Origin: Duganella sp. BJB480
GTDB taxonomy: Bacteria > Pseudomonadota > Gammaproteobacteria > Burkholderiales > Burkholderiaceae_D
Length of the DNA stretch: 64,000 bases
Assembly: GCA_003416985.1 (NCBI GenBank)
Contig: QVIN01000002.1
Coordinates: 682,001 to 746,000 of the forward strand
Direction: 5' to 3'
The number at the start of each line of letters is the position of its first letter. Position 1 is the stretch's first letter. The notes below the pieces were generated by a model that saw only the letters and a program-made list of their open reading frames with translations, had not been told where the DNA came from and did no database searches. The position numbers and the translations under genes are program-made. Positions 19,544-28,896 of this stretch are shown piece by piece.

Positions 19544-19956
19544 GCGCCACCCTTGTGGTCCACCCAGCACGAGGTGCTCACGCCCCAGCCGGTCGGGCTG
19601 CCGGTGGTGGCGTGGGTGCCGTTCTGGTCGATGGTGTAGACGAAGCCGTTCATCTTGCCGATGCCGGTGGCCGTCAGCGTGTAGCTGGAGGCGGTGGCCG
19701 CGCTGAGCGCGTAGCGGAAGTTGGCGGTGGCGGCCGGGAAGGTGCTGACGCCGTCAAAGCCGACATAGGTGCGGTTGTTGGACCAGAACTGCTCGGCCGC
19801 CGGCTGGGCGCCGCCCAGCGCGGTGAACGCTTCGCTGAGGCGGCCCCGGGTCACGTAGTCGCTGTAGGCCGGGATCGCCACCGCCATCAGGATGCCGACG
19901 ATGGCCACCGACACCATAATCTCGATCAAGGTAAAGCCCTGTTGGACACGCTTCAT
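19531..19956 (-). CDS. pilE: type IV pilin PilE-like prepilin
   Basis: Type IVa prepilin of 141 residues: a short leader (MKRVQQG), then FTLIEIMVSVAIVGILMAVA with Phe1 and Glu5, then the typical AYSDYVTRGRLSEAF alpha-1C segment and a small globular part. A C-terminal disulphide loop is formed by the two late Cys (STSCWVDHKGGAC). GGGAG precedes the ATG at 19956. It is the first gene of the minor-pilin operon, whereas in many relatives PilE is last, so it may be a minor or accessory pilin rather than the major subunit. Confidence 0.9.
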   Translation of the reverse strand: MKRVQQGFTLIEIMVSVAIVGILMAVAIPAYSDYVTRGRLSEAFTALGGAQPAAEQFWSNNRTYVGFDGVSTFPAATANFRYALSAATASSYTLTATGIGKMNGFVYTIDQNGTHATTGSPTGWGVSTSCWVDHKGGACSN

Positions 19957-20026
19957 GGCCCGCTCCCGCTGACTGTTCACATGCCTGGAGTGTAGCGGGC
20001 CCAGCTTGCATTACCCTGAGGAAATG

Positions 20027-20044
20027 CTGACAAATTCCTGACAA
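20027..20044. promoter_or_regulatory. direct repeat, candidate response-regulator site upstream of pilE
   Basis: CTGACAA occurs at 20027-20033 and again at 20038-20044, a period of 11 bases, in the 98-base gap between the kinase stop and pilE. OmpR-family regulators bind tandem repeats with this spacing. The regulator encoded at 21422-22105 is therefore a candidate for controlling the pilus operon. The repeat is seen; the binding is inferred. Confidence 0.45.
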
Positions 20045-20054
20045 GGGCAACTAT

Positions 20055-21425
20055 TCAGGGAAAGTGCACGGAAAACAGCGCGCCCCGGCCGCCGGCGCCG
20101 TCGGCGATGGTCAGCGCGGCGCCGTGCACGACGGCGATGTCGCGCACGATGGCCAGGCCCAGGCCGCTGCCGGTGGTCTTATCGTCCAGCCGCACGTAGC
20201 GGCTGAACACCTGCTCGCGCCGGGCAGGCGGGATGCCGGGGCCGTTGTCCTCGACCGTCAGCCAGCCGCCTTCGCCGTCCGGCCGGCAGGCCACCGTCAC
20301 CGTGCCGTGGGGCGGCGTGTAGCGGATGGCGTTGTCGATCAGGTTGTCGATCAGGTCGCGCAGCAGGAAGCGGTCGCCCATGACGGTGAGCGGCCGCAGG
20401 TCGAAGCCGAGGTCGATGGACTTGAGCGTGGCGCGGTCGACAAAGGACTGCACCGCCTCCTCCACCAGCGCGTTCAGCGCCACCGGTTCGAGCCGGGTCT
20501 TCTCGAAATGGCCGGGCTCGGCGCGGGCCAATGCCAGCAGCTGGTTGGTCTGCCGTATCATGCGCTCGGTGGCCGACAGCATCAGCTTGACCGACTGCGC
20601 GGTCTCCGGCTCGGCGTGGCGCGCGCCCAGCCATTCGAGCTGGGTCTTGAGGCCGGCCAGCGGCGTGCGCAGCTGGTGCGCGACGTTGGCCAGGAACTCC
20701 TGGCGCGCCCGCGCGCCCTCGCCGACCTTGTCCAGCAAGCCGTTGAAGGCCGACACCACCGGCTCCAGCTCGTACGGCACCTGGGTGGCCGCGATCGGTT
20801 CGAGGTCATCGCCGTCGCGGGCGTTGAGGCCGGCGCGCAGGCGGTTCAGCGGCAGCAGGCCGTTGCTGACCGAGAACCAGATCAGACCGACGCAGGCCAG
20901 CGCGAACAGCGATTCCAGCAGCACCAGCGCGCGCACCACGGCGTGGCGGATCTGGGTGCGCTTGCGCAGCGTCTTGGCCACGCCGATGTCGGCCTGGACC
21001 GGCGGGCCCGAGGCCGAAGGCAGGCTCAGGCGCAGCGCCACGCCGCGCACCGCCTCGCCGCGCTGGCTGGCGTCGAAGGGCACGGCGCGCCCGACCGCGT
21101 GCTGCGGCGCGGCGCCCGGCAGCGCTGGAAAATCGGCGTCGCCGGCGATGGCGCGGCCGGCCGCGTCGCGCACCACGAAGTAGACGGCGTCGGCGTCGTC
21201 GGTGCGCAGCACCTGCTCGGCCTGGCGCGGCAGGTCGATGCGCAATTGGCCGCCGTCGGCGCTCAGGCGCGCGCCCAGCGCGGCGGCGGCGTCGGACAGG
21301 CTCTGGTCGAACGCTTGCTGGGCCGGCAACCAGGCCAGCATGTAGGTCAGCGCGCCGCCGGCCAGGTTGATCAGCAGGATGGGCCCGATCAGCCATTTCA
21401 GCAGCCGCAGCCGGATGCTGTTCAT
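20055..21425 (-). CDS. sensor histidine kinase, TctE/QseC-like
   Basis: Membrane kinase of 456 residues. TM1 lies at about residues 10-32. A periplasmic 2CSK_N-type sensor domain of about 130 residues follows, then TM2 (VVRALVLLESLFALACVGLI) and HAMP. The phospho-acceptor His is in VAHQLRTPLAGL. The ATPase domain has the N-box DNLIDNAIRYTPP, the D-box DNGPGIP and the G-box GSGLGLAIV. Its ATG overlaps the regulator stop (ATGA at 21422-21425), so the pair is co-translated. Relatives respond to tricarboxylates or other small molecules. Here the downstream pilus operon suggests a role in surface behaviour. Confidence 0.93.
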   Translation of the reverse strand: MNSIRLRLLKWLIGPILLINLAGGALTYMLAWLPAQQAFDQSLSDAAAALGARLSADGGQLRIDLPRQAEQVLRTDDADAVYFVVRDAAGRAIAGDADFPALPGAAPQHAVGRAVPFDASQRGEAVRGVALRLSLPSASGPPVQADIGVAKTLRKRTQIRHAVVRALVLLESLFALACVGLIWFSVSNGLLPLNRLRAGLNARDGDDLEPIAATQVPYELEPVVSAFNGLLDKVGEGARARQEFLANVAHQLRTPLAGLKTQLEWLGARHAEPETAQSVKLMLSATERMIRQTNQLLALARAEPGHFEKTRLEPVALNALVEEAVQSFVDRATLKSIDLGFDLRPLTVMGDRFLLRDLIDNLIDNAIRYTPPHGTVTVACRPDGEGGWLTVEDNGPGIPPARREQVFSRYVRLDDKTTGSGLGLAIVRDIAVVHGAALTIADGAGGRGALFSVHFP

Positions 21426-22105
21426 TCCGCGTGCGCGGCCGGGGCCTGCTCCAGCATGTAGCCGAAGCCGCGGATGGTGCGGATCGAGACGCCGGCGTCG
21501 GCGATCTTCAGGCGCAGGCGCGAGATGTAGACTTCCACCGCGTTCAGGGTCAGGTCGTCGCCCCAGGGCAGAATGGCGTCGATGATCTGCTGCTTGGACA
21601 CCACGCGCGCGCCGTGCTGCAGCAGGTATTCCAACACCGCCCACTCGCGCACCGACAGCTCGATGGTCTTGTCGCGCACGCGGGCGCGCTTGGCCGACAG
21701 GTCCAGCGCCAGGTCGCCCAGCGCCAGCACGGCCGGCTTGGGCGTGTTGCGCCGCGCCAGCGCCCGCAGCCGCGCCACCAGCTCGGCGGTGGCGAAGGGC
21801 TTGACCAGGTAGTCGTCGGCGCCCAGCTCCAGGCCGCGCACCCGGTCCTCGATGGCGTCGCGCGCCGTCAACAACAGCACCGGCACCTGGCTGCCGCGCG
21901 CGCGCAGGCGGCGCACCACCTCGAAACCGTCGATGCCGGGCAGGCCGATGTCGAGCACCACCACCTCGGTATGCTCGGCCCGCTGCAGCAGCGCGTCGGC
22001 CTGGGTGCCGTTGCCGACCACCTCGACCGCCATGCCGTGGCCGCTCAACACGCGGCTCAGGCCATCGGCCAGCACCGCGTCGTCCTCCACCACAAGTACA
22101 TGCAT
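21422..22105 (-). CDS. OmpR-family response regulator, TctD/QseB-like
   Basis: DNA-binding regulator of 227 residues: an N-terminal receiver (MHVLVVEDDA, phospho-acceptor D52 in VVLDIGLPG, conserved Lys in DDYLVKPF) and a C-terminal winged helix (ISRLRLKIADAGVSIRTIRG). The start is set at the ATG of MHVLVVEDD as in the family; the frame extends 33 bases further upstream. It forms an operon with the kinase at 20055-21425. The target may include the pilus operon next to it. Confidence 0.93.
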   Translation of the reverse strand: MHVLVVEDDAVLADGLSRVLSGHGMAVEVVGNGTQADALLQRAEHTEVVVLDIGLPGIDGFEVVRRLRARGSQVPVLLLTARDAIEDRVRGLELGADDYLVKPFATAELVARLRALARRNTPKPAVLALGDLALDLSAKRARVRDKTIELSVREWAVLEYLLQHGARVVSKQQIIDAILPWGDDLTLNAVEVYISRLRLKIADAGVSIRTIRGFGYMLEQAPAAHAE

Positions 22106-22322
22106 GATCTGTGCGCCACTTGATTTGAATTTGTGCATTATGCACGCGCGCCGCGGAGAAAAATAGAGCTCGTGTAGGACCAGGACTACAAAGTGCCATG
22201 TTGCAAGCCTACACGGGTGCGTCCCCTCCTCTTATGTTCGCAATTTAACAAAGCCCTCAAAATTATGCCAACACTGAAGCACGCCTTTGGTGCTCTTGTA
22301 TAGCCAGATTGTGAGGAACAAA

Positions 22323-23129
22323 ATGAACAACACCCAACTTAACGCAACCGACAAAACCGCAGCGCCACGCATGACGGTGAACTCGAAAGAATTCAACGTT
22401 GCGTCACGGCCTGTTGTCAGCATCAGCGGCGCCCAGCAGAACGAGTTGCTGGCCGTGCTGCCCCGCGACGTGCTGGAATCGTTGTTTGAGCACCTGGAAT
22501 TGGTGACCCTGCCCTTCGGCAAAGAATTGTTCGAGTTCGGCGGCGCGATGGACTACGTCCACTTCCCCACCACCGCCATCGTCTCGCTGCTGTACGTGAT
22601 GGAAGACGGCGCCACCACCGAGATCGCCGTGGTCGGCCATGAAGGCGTGGTCGGCGTCTCGCTGTTCGAGGGTGAGCGCGCCATGTGCAGCGCCGTGGTG
22701 CAGGCGGCCGGCTACGGCTACCGCATGAAGGCCCAGCACCTGCGCGACGCTTTCAACCAGGGCGGCGCCCTGCCCGCGCTGCTGATGCGCTACAACACCG
22801 CGCTGTTCGCGCAGATGGCGCAGAACGCCGTCGGCGGCCGCCACAGCTCGATCGAACAAAAGCTGTGCCGCTGGCTGCTGGACCGCCTGGACCGCTCGCC
22901 ATCGAACGAACTGAAGGTGACGCAGGAAATGATTTCCATCATGCTGGGCGTGCGCCGCGAAAGCATCACCGCCGCCGCCGGCAAGCTGCAGGACGAAGGC
23001 TTGATCGCCTACCGCCGCGGCAACATCACTGTGCTTGATCGGTCAGGCTTGGAGGCGTATGCGGGTGAGTGCTACAAGGTGGCCCGGACGGAATATGAAC
23101 GTCTGCTGGTGGATGTAGCACGCTGCTAA
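22323..23129 (+). CDS. Crp/Fnr-family transcriptional regulator
   Basis: Regulator of 268 residues: a cNMP-binding-like beta barrel (about 35-150) with LPFGKELFEFGGAMDYVHFP, and a C-terminal helix-turn-helix with KVTQEMISIMLGVRRESITA as the recognition region. The cAMP phosphate-binding consensus (RSA) is absent, and there are no Fnr-type Cys clusters, so the ligand is unknown. GAGGA (22312-22316) fixes the ATG at 22323. Its last 104 bases overlap, on the opposite strand, the tail of the kinase gene at 23026. Confidence 0.9.
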   Translation: MNNTQLNATDKTAAPRMTVNSKEFNVASRPVVSISGAQQNELLAVLPRDVLESLFEHLELVTLPFGKELFEFGGAMDYVHFPTTAIVSLLYVMEDGATTEIAVVGHEGVVGVSLFEGERAMCSAVVQAAGYGYRMKAQHLRDAFNQGGALPALLMRYNTALFAQMAQNAVGGRHSSIEQKLCRWLLDRLDRSPSNELKVTQEMISIMLGVRRESITAAAGKLQDEGLIAYRRGNITVLDRSGLEAYAGECYKVARTEYERLLVDVARC

Positions 23130-24576
23130 GCACATCGCTGATGGCCGGCGGCAGCGTCGTCATGTCGGCGCGGCGCTCCTCCGCCGGCGGGCGGTTGCGC
23201 AAGGGAATAGAGACTTCAATACAAGTGCCGGCGTCGTTGCGGCCACGGCGGATGGTTAGCGTACCGCCCAACAGCAAGGCGCGTTCGCGCATGCCCAGCA
23301 GTCCATGCGACATGGGCTTAACGATGTTGTTGGCGGCGATGCCGATACCGTCGTCGATAATGCGCAGCATCAGTCCGCCCTGGTTGCGGCCCAGGGTGAC
23401 GGTTACGCGGCTGGCCTTGGCGTACTTGCGGATATTGGTCAGCGATTCCTGCACGATGCGGAACAAGGCGATCGACAAATCGCCCGACTGGCGCGCGGCG
23501 CTTTCGATTTCGGCGGCCACATCGCAGTCGCAACGGACCTGGGCCAGGCGGCTGAACTCGCTGCAATAGCTTTCGATGGCGGCGCACAGGCCCAGGTTGT
23601 CGAGCAGGCTCGGGCGCAGGTTCTCGACGATGCGGCGCTTCATTTCCACTGTTTCCACCAGCGTGGCGCGGGCGCGCTTGAGCTGGGTCGCCAATTCGGG
23701 ATCGGTCTTTTGCAATTGCTGGGTAACGGCGGCGATATCCATGCTGATCGAGGTCAGGTTGGCGCCCATTTCGTCGTGCAGTTCGCGCGACAGCCGCACC
23801 TTTTCCTCCTCGCTGATGCTGATCAGGTGGCGCGACAACACCGACAACTGCTCGGTACGCTGCTCGACCTGCGATTCCAGGTTTTCATTGGCGCTTTGCA
23901 GCGCGTGCTCGACCTGCGCGCGGTTGGCAAAACTGCGCCGCACCAGCTGGTAGAACATGACCAGCACAAAGATGGCCAGCGCGTTGATCCCCATGCCCAG
24001 CAACACGGCTTTCTGGTATTCCTGATAAAAGGTGGCGCTGCGCGTGACCAGCGTCTCGTTCTGCTCCTGCTCCATGATGACCACCTGCAGGCGGATCTCG
24101 TCCATGCTGGCGCGACCGTCGCTGAGCTTGGCGATCTTGACGATCTCCTCCAGCCCGCCCTCGCGGTAGACGTCGATGGCCTGGCTCATGATGGAGAGGC
24201 GGCGGCGCACCAACGTGTGCAGTTGCGCCAGGTTCTTCAGCTGCGACGGGCTGTCGGCCAGCAGCTTTTCCAGTTCCTTGAATTCGATTTCGGTCTCGGC
24301 CAGCGCGGTCTTGGTCGGCCCCAGGTAGGCGTCGCGCCCGGACAAGAAATAGCCGCGCATGCTGCTCTCGGCGTCGAGCACCAGCACGTTGAGGTATTGC
24401 AGGCGATCGGCCACCCGGGCGGTCTGGCCCAGCTGCACCTGCGCCCCGCGCAACGCTTGCAAATTGTGGAACAGGCTGAATCCGTTAACGATCAGCAGGA
24501 GCGCACAGGTCACGCACAAGACGGTCTTGTACAGCGGCAGGCGGTGATGCGGCGCTGTTTCGACGGTGAAATACAT
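23026..24576 (-). CDS. sensor histidine kinase with CHASE3 domain, NarL-type
   Basis: Kinase of 516 residues. TM1 lies at about 17-37, an extracytoplasmic CHASE3 domain (about 40-185) follows, then TM2 (GMGINALAIFVLVMFYQL) and a coiled coil. The HisKA_3 segment has the acceptor His in LSRELHDEMGANLTSI, and the ATPase domain carries ESLTNIRKYAKA, DDGIGI and GLLGMRERA. The ATPase fold ends near IEVSIPLRN. The last about 45 residues are a Pro/Ser/Thr-rich extension that reads through the 3' end of the convergent Crp gene. Its partner is the NarL-type regulator just upstream (24706-25338). Confidence 0.92.
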   Translation of the reverse strand: MYFTVETAPHHRLPLYKTVLCVTCALLLIVNGFSLFHNLQALRGAQVQLGQTARVADRLQYLNVLVLDAESSMRGYFLSGRDAYLGPTKTALAETEIEFKELEKLLADSPSQLKNLAQLHTLVRRRLSIMSQAIDVYREGGLEEIVKIAKLSDGRASMDEIRLQVVIMEQEQNETLVTRSATFYQEYQKAVLLGMGINALAIFVLVMFYQLVRRSFANRAQVEHALQSANENLESQVEQRTEQLSVLSRHLISISEEEKVRLSRELHDEMGANLTSISMDIAAVTQQLQKTDPELATQLKRARATLVETVEMKRRIVENLRPSLLDNLGLCAAIESYCSEFSRLAQVRCDCDVAAEIESAARQSGDLSIALFRIVQESLTNIRKYAKASRVTVTLGRNQGGLMLRIIDDGIGIAANNIVKPMSHGLLGMRERALLLGGTLTIRRGRNDAGTCIEVSIPLRNRPPAEERRADMTTLPPAISDVLSSVLHPPADVHIPSGPPCSTHPHTPPSLTDQAQ

Positions 24577-24705
24577 CCTGACGAGTTTCCTTCACAAGGG
24601 TTAATCCGGGGCGGACATACGCCACACTAGCCGGATTATAGTCCGATGGGGGAAGGCATGCTGAATGGGGCAGCGGCAACAGTGCGCGCCCCAGCAAGTA
24701 GCTTG

Positions 24706-25338
24706 CTAATCGAGGAGGTTGTTCTTCATGGCGTAGTAGGTCAGGTCGGAATTCGACTGCATGCCCATTTTTTCCATGATGCGGGTGCGGTAGGTGCTGA
24801 CGGTCTTGATGCTCAGCGACAGCGCCACGCCGATGTCGGACACGGTGGCGCCGCGCGCCAGGCGCAGGAAAACCTGGAACTCGCGATCCGACAACTCGGT
24901 ATGCAGCGCGGTGTTCGGATCGCGGTCGAAGCTCTGCGCCAGCAGTTCGCCGACGGTCGAGCTGACATAGCGGCGGCCCTGGTACACGGTACGCACGGCG
25001 GAAATCAGCTCGTCGGCCTCGCATTCCTTGTTCAGGTAGCCGTTGGCGCCCATCTTGAACAGGTTCAGCGCGTACTGCTGCGCCGGATAGCCGGACAGGA
25101 TCAGCACCGGCAGGTCCGGTTGGCCCTGGCGGATGGTGCGCAAGGTGTCGATGCCGCTCTGGTCGGGCATGGCGATATCGAGCAGCAGCACGTCGCAAAT
25201 CTCGCGCCGCGCGATTTCCAGCGCCTCACGCCCGGTACCGGCTTCCGCCACCACGTCGAAATCGTCCGCGGACGAAAAAATCTGTTTGAATCCTGCTCTT
25301 ACTATCTGATGGTCGTCACAAATGGCAACGCGTATCAT
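24706..25338 (-). CDS. NarL/FixJ-family response regulator
   Basis: Response regulator of 210 residues: a receiver (MIRVAICDDH, acceptor D54 in LLLDIAMPDQ, Lys in GANGYLNKE) and a LuxR-type helix-turn-helix (LSDREFQVFLRLARGATVSD, then IKTVSTYRTRIMEKMG). The start at 25338 is preceded by GAGGGGAAACA; 43 further in-frame codons upstream are not conserved-looking. It precedes the CHASE3 kinase by 129 bases on the same strand, and the two are probably partners. Similar pairs of the UvrY type control secondary metabolism, motility or attachment. Confidence 0.93.
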   Translation of the reverse strand: MIRVAICDDHQIVRAGFKQIFSSADDFDVVAEAGTGREALEIARREICDVLLLDIAMPDQSGIDTLRTIRQGQPDLPVLILSGYPAQQYALNLFKMGANGYLNKECEADELISAVRTVYQGRRYVSSTVGELLAQSFDRDPNTALHTELSDREFQVFLRLARGATVSDIGVALSLSIKTVSTYRTRIMEKMGMQSNSDLTYYAMKNNLLD

Positions 25339-25479
25339 TGTTTCCCCTCGTCTTGTCCGGCTGTTGCGCCATGGGCCCCAACGGACTTCACGCCACCGTC
25401 TATCAGCGTCGCTGATGTGAATAATGTTGAAATTATAGCAGCAATCATTCCGCCAGCCGCACTTCACGGCAGTAGTGCG

Positions 25480-25896
25480 CTAGGACTGCTTGAGCAACGT
25501 CAGTATCGCCAGCAGTTCGCCGCGTATCATGTCGCGGTCCAGCGGAGCAGGAACGTCCGCCGACGGCTGGCCGTTGACAGCCAAGCCACCATCATACTCC
25601 GCCGCGGCGGCATCGTACGCGCGGCTGTCGAGCTTATTGCGGGCGCCGCTGATGGTGAAGCCCTGCTCGTACAGGAGTTCACGGATGCGGCGTATCAACA
25701 GCACCTCGTGGTGCTGGTAGTAGCGGCGGTTGCCGCGCCGTTTGACCGGCTTGAGCTGCGTGAACTCCTGCTCCCAGTAGCGCAGCACGTGCGGCTTCAC
25801 GCCGCACAGCTCGCTCACTTCACCGATCGTGAAATAGCGCTTGGCCGGGATCGGCGGCAGCACAACCAGTTCGGATTTGGCGAGGCGGTCATTCAT
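25480..25896 (-). CDS. MerR-family regulator, ihfA-linked
   Basis: Regulator of 138 residues with the MerR helix-turn-helix (RYFTIGEVSELCGVKPHVLR, then YWEQEFTQLKPVKRRGNRRY) followed by the coiled-coil dimerisation helix. No Cys metal site of the MerR/CueR kind is present. It lies 17 bases after ihfA on the same strand, the conserved pheT-ihfA-merR arrangement of betaproteobacteria. Its targets are unknown. The ATG at 25896 is used; a GTG one codon earlier is possible. Confidence 0.92.
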   Translation of the reverse strand: MNDRLAKSELVVLPPIPAKRYFTIGEVSELCGVKPHVLRYWEQEFTQLKPVKRRGNRRYYQHHEVLLIRRIRELLYEQGFTISGARNKLDSRAYDAAAAEYDGGLAVNGQPSADVPAPLDRDMIRGELLAILTLLKQS

Positions 25897-25913
25897 CACG
25901 GCTCAGTCCCAGC

Positions 25914-26261
25914 TCAGGCGGCGCGCGCCATAGGATTGCTCTCTTCGACCATGCCCTTGAGTTTTTGGCTGGCATGGAAGGTCACCACGCGGCGCGCGGT
26001 GATCGGGATTTCCTCGCCGGTCTTGGGGTTGCGGCCCGGACGCTGCGGTTTGTCGCGCAGCTGGAAATTGCCGAAACCGGACAGCTTGACGGCCTCGCCG
26101 CGCTCGAGCGCGTTGCGAATCTCGTCGAAGAAGGTCTCCACCATGTCCTTGGCCTCGCGCTTGTTCAGGCCGACCTGTTCGAACAACAGCTCGGCCAGCT
26201 CCGCCTTGGTCAGCGTAGGCAAATCTTTCTCTGCATCCTGGCGTACCTTGGCCACCTGCAT
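25914..26261 (-). CDS. ihfA: integration host factor subunit alpha
   Basis: DNA-bending histone-like protein of 115 residues. With IhfB it forms the heterodimer that bends DNA sharply in transcription, recombination and replication. The core is standard: [34 protein letters not shown], and the DNA-intercalating arm [18 protein letters not shown] with its Pro. The N-terminus is about 15 residues longer than the enteric protein because no Met lies closer to LTKAEL. The ATG at 26261 is the best available; a TTG at 26285 is also in frame. It is downstream of pheT, as in most relatives. Confidence 0.94.
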   Translation of the reverse strand: MQVAKVRQDAEKDLPTLTKAELAELLFEQVGLNKREAKDMVETFFDEIRNALERGEAVKLSGFGNFQLRDKPQRPGRNPKTGEEIPITARRVVTFHASQKLKGMVEESNPMARAA

Positions 26262-26402
26262 GGCCCGATGCAAATCGGCAGCCAATGCGGATTGGAGTAC
26301 GGCGGAATCGACGTCGTTATTATTAATTTTCCTGCCCTGCCTTATCTAAGAACGAATGAGTCCGGCACAGGCCGGACTCCCAGATGATCAAAAAAGTCGC
26401 TA

Positions 26403-28829
26403 TCAAGTACGCAGACGGGCGCCGTGTTTTTGCGTGGCGGCTTCGCCGACCGCGCTCATCACCGCTTCCACCACATCGTCCTGCAGCGTATTTTGAGTAT
26501 CTTGCAAGCTAAAGCGGAAAGCAAGCGATTTTTCGTCCGCCTCCAGTCCTTTGCCACGATATTCATCAAACAAAACAATGGCTTGCACGATCTTGCCATG
26601 CGGACTTACTTGCACTGCTGCATTAAACGCGTCCAGCAGATCTTGCGCTGGAACATGCTGCTTGACCACCACGGCCAGGTCGCGCGTGGCGCCCGGGAAC
26701 TTGGAGATCTCGGCGTATTCTGGCACAGTTCGTTGCTGCAAAGCAACAGCATCGACCTCGAACACCACCGGCGCGTGCGGCAGCTCGTACTTTTGCAACC
26801 AGCGCGGATGCAGTTCGCCGATGAAGCCGACCACTTTGCCGTCCAGCAGCACGTGCGCCGAGCGGCCCGGATGCAGCGCCGGGTGTTCTGCCTTGACGAA
26901 GCGCAGCGGCAGCGGCGCGAACAGGTGCTCCAGGTCGGCCTTGAGGTCGAAGAAATCGACCGCGCGGTTGTCCTGGCCCCACTGCTCGTCGGCCACGTTG
27001 CCGTAGGCCATGGCGGCCACGCGCTTGGGCTGGTGGTAGCCGGCCACCGTCAGCGGGCCGTCGGCCACGCTGTCGTCGCGCAGGTAGACCGCGCCGATCT
27101 CGAACAGGCGCACGCGGCTGGTCTTGCGGTTCAGGTTGTAGCGCACGTTGGCCACCAGGCTGCCGATCAGCGTCGAGCGCATCACGTTCATCTGGCTGGC
27201 GATCGGGTTCTGCAGCTTGATCGGATTGGCGTTGCCGCCGAAGTCCTGCTCCCAGGCCGCGTCCACAAAGCTCATGTTGACCACTTCCTGGAAGCCCAGG
27301 TCCGCCAACTGGTGGCGCACGGCGAACAGCGAGCGGGTGTTTTCCGGCGCGATGATCATGGTGTTGGCGGCCACCGGCGCCACGGTCGGGATGTTCTCGA
27401 AACCGTAGACGCGCGCGACTTCCTCGATCAGGTCTTCCTCGATTTCGATGTCGAAGCGGTACGACGGGGCGGTCACCGAGAACACGCCATCGGCCAGCGT
27501 GAACGGCAGCGCCAGGCGGGTGAAGATGTCGGCGATGGTTTTATCGTCCAGCGCGACGCCGATCACTTTCTGGGCGCGGGCGGTGCGCAGTTGCACCGGC
27601 GCGCGCTGCGGCACGTTGACGATCTGGTCGTCGACCGGACCCACCTGCGTGGTCGCCGTGCCGCAGATCTCGATCAGCAGCGAGGTGATGCGCTCGATGT
27701 GCTCGACCGTGGTCGCGTAGTCGACGCCGCGCTCGAAGCGGTGCGCCGCGTCGGTCGAGAAGTTGTACTTGCGGGCGCGGCCCTGGATGGCGTTCGGCCA
27801 CCAGAACGCCGCTTCCAGATAGATCGATTCGGTCTCCAGCGAGACGGCGGTGGCGTCGCCGCCCATGATGCCGGCCAGCGATTCGATTTCCTTGTCGTCC
27901 GAGATCACGCCGACCCATTCGTCGACCGTGACCGTGTTGCCGTTCAGGAGCTTGAGCGTTTCGCCGGCCTTGCCCCAGCGGACGTTCAGGCCGCCGTGGA
28001 TCTTGGCCAGGTCGAACACGTGGGTGGGACGGCCCAGCTCGAGCATCACGTAGTTGGAGATATCCACCAGCGCCGACACCGAGCGCTGGCCGCTGCGCTC
28101 GAGGCGCTGCTTCATCCAGTCCGGCGTGGCGGCCTTGGCGTTCAGGTTGCGGATCACGCGGCCGGAGAAGCGGCCGCACAGGTCCGGCGCGGAGATCTTC
28201 ACCGGCAGCACCTCGGCGCTGTTGACGGCGACCGGACGGAAGGCCGGCACATGCAGCGCCACGCCGGTCAGCGCCGACACTTCGCGCGCCACGCCCAGCA
28301 CCGACAGGCAGTCCGCCTTGTTCGGGGTCAGCTTGATGGTGAACTTGAGGTCGTTGAGCGCGTAGTAGTCGCGGAAGTTCTGGCCGACCGGCGCGTCGTC
28401 CGGCAGTTCCAGCAGGCCGCTGCCCTCTTCCGACAATTTCAGTTCCTTGGCCGAGCACAGCATGCCCTGCGACTCGACGCCGCGCAGCTGGCCGACCTTG
28501 ATTTCAAACGGCTTGCCGTCGGCGCCGGGCGGCAGGATGGCGCCGGCCATCGCGCACACGACCTTCAGCCCGGGACGCACGTTGGGCGCGCCGCACACGA
28601 TGTTGAGCAAGGTGCCGGTGCCGACATCGACCTGGCAGACGTTCAGGCGGTCCGCGTTCGGATGCTTGGCCATCTCGCGCACGTGGCCGACGACCACGTT
28701 GGAGAACGGCGGCGCCACCGCTTCGACTTCTTCCACTTCCAGGCCGGACATCGTCAGCAGATGGGCCAGTTCGTCCGAAGTCATCTTCGGATCGACCATG
28801 GTACGGAGCCAGTTTTCGGAGAATTGCAT
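26403..28829 (-). CDS. pheT: phenylalanyl-tRNA synthetase beta subunit
   Basis: Beta chain (808 residues) of the alpha2-beta2 enzyme that charges tRNA-Phe. It has the N-terminal tRNA-binding (EMAP-like) domain (about 39-150, [20 protein letters not shown]), the B3/B4 editing region (about 210-390), B5 with [18 protein letters not shown], and the C-terminal ferredoxin-like anticodon-binding domain ([14 protein letters not shown]). The ATG at 28829 begins MQFSENWL, as in the family. It lies 67 bases after pheS and 141 bases before ihfA. Confidence 0.97.
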   Translation of the reverse strand: MQFSENWLRTMVDPKMTSDELAHLLTMSGLEVEEVEAVAPPFSNVVVGHVREMAKHPNADRLNVCQVDVGTGTLLNIVCGAPNVRPGLKVVCAMAGAILPPGADGKPFEIKVGQLRGVESQGMLCSAKELKLSEEGSGLLELPDDAPVGQNFRDYYALNDLKFTIKLTPNKADCLSVLGVAREVSALTGVALHVPAFRPVAVNSAEVLPVKISAPDLCGRFSGRVIRNLNAKAATPDWMKQRLERSGQRSVSALVDISNYVMLELGRPTHVFDLAKIHGGLNVRWGKAGETLKLLNGNTVTVDEWVGVISDDKEIESLAGIMGGDATAVSLETESIYLEAAFWWPNAIQGRARKYNFSTDAAHRFERGVDYATTVEHIERITSLLIEICGTATTQVGPVDDQIVNVPQRAPVQLRTARAQKVIGVALDDKTIADIFTRLALPFTLADGVFSVTAPSYRFDIEIEEDLIEEVARVYGFENIPTVAPVAANTMIIAPENTRSLFAVRHQLADLGFQEVVNMSFVDAAWEQDFGGNANPIKLQNPIASQMNVMRSTLIGSLVANVRYNLNRKTSRVRLFEIGAVYLRDDSVADGPLTVAGYHQPKRVAAMAYGNVADEQWGQDNRAVDFFDLKADLEHLFAPLPLRFVKAEHPALHPGRSAHVLLDGKVVGFIGELHPRWLQKYELPHAPVVFEVDAVALQQRTVPEYAEISKFPGATRDLAVVVKQHVPAQDLLDAFNAAVQVSPHGKIVQAIVLFDEYRGKGLEADEKSLAFRFSLQDTQNTLQDDVVEAVMSAVGEAATQKHGARLRT

Positions 28830-28896
28830 AATCAAGCCTTCAAAGATAGTCCGACGGGAGCGCGCACCTCGGCGGCGCTCGACCGTTTCGTTATTG

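Noticed and set aside
22171..22215. CGTGTAGG ... CCTACACG inverted repeat upstream of the Crp-type gene
   Set aside because: The loop is about 29 bases and neither a promoter nor a T-run is attached. It could be an operator, but nothing supports it beyond the 8-base match.
24691..24710. AGCAAG-TAG-CTTGCT hairpin at the end of the NarL regulator gene
   Set aside because: The stem is short, overlaps the stop codon and has no T-run, so it is not called a terminator.
25340..25480. tRNA-Pro expected after merR in this gene block
   Set aside because: No cloverleaf can be traced in this interval on either strand.
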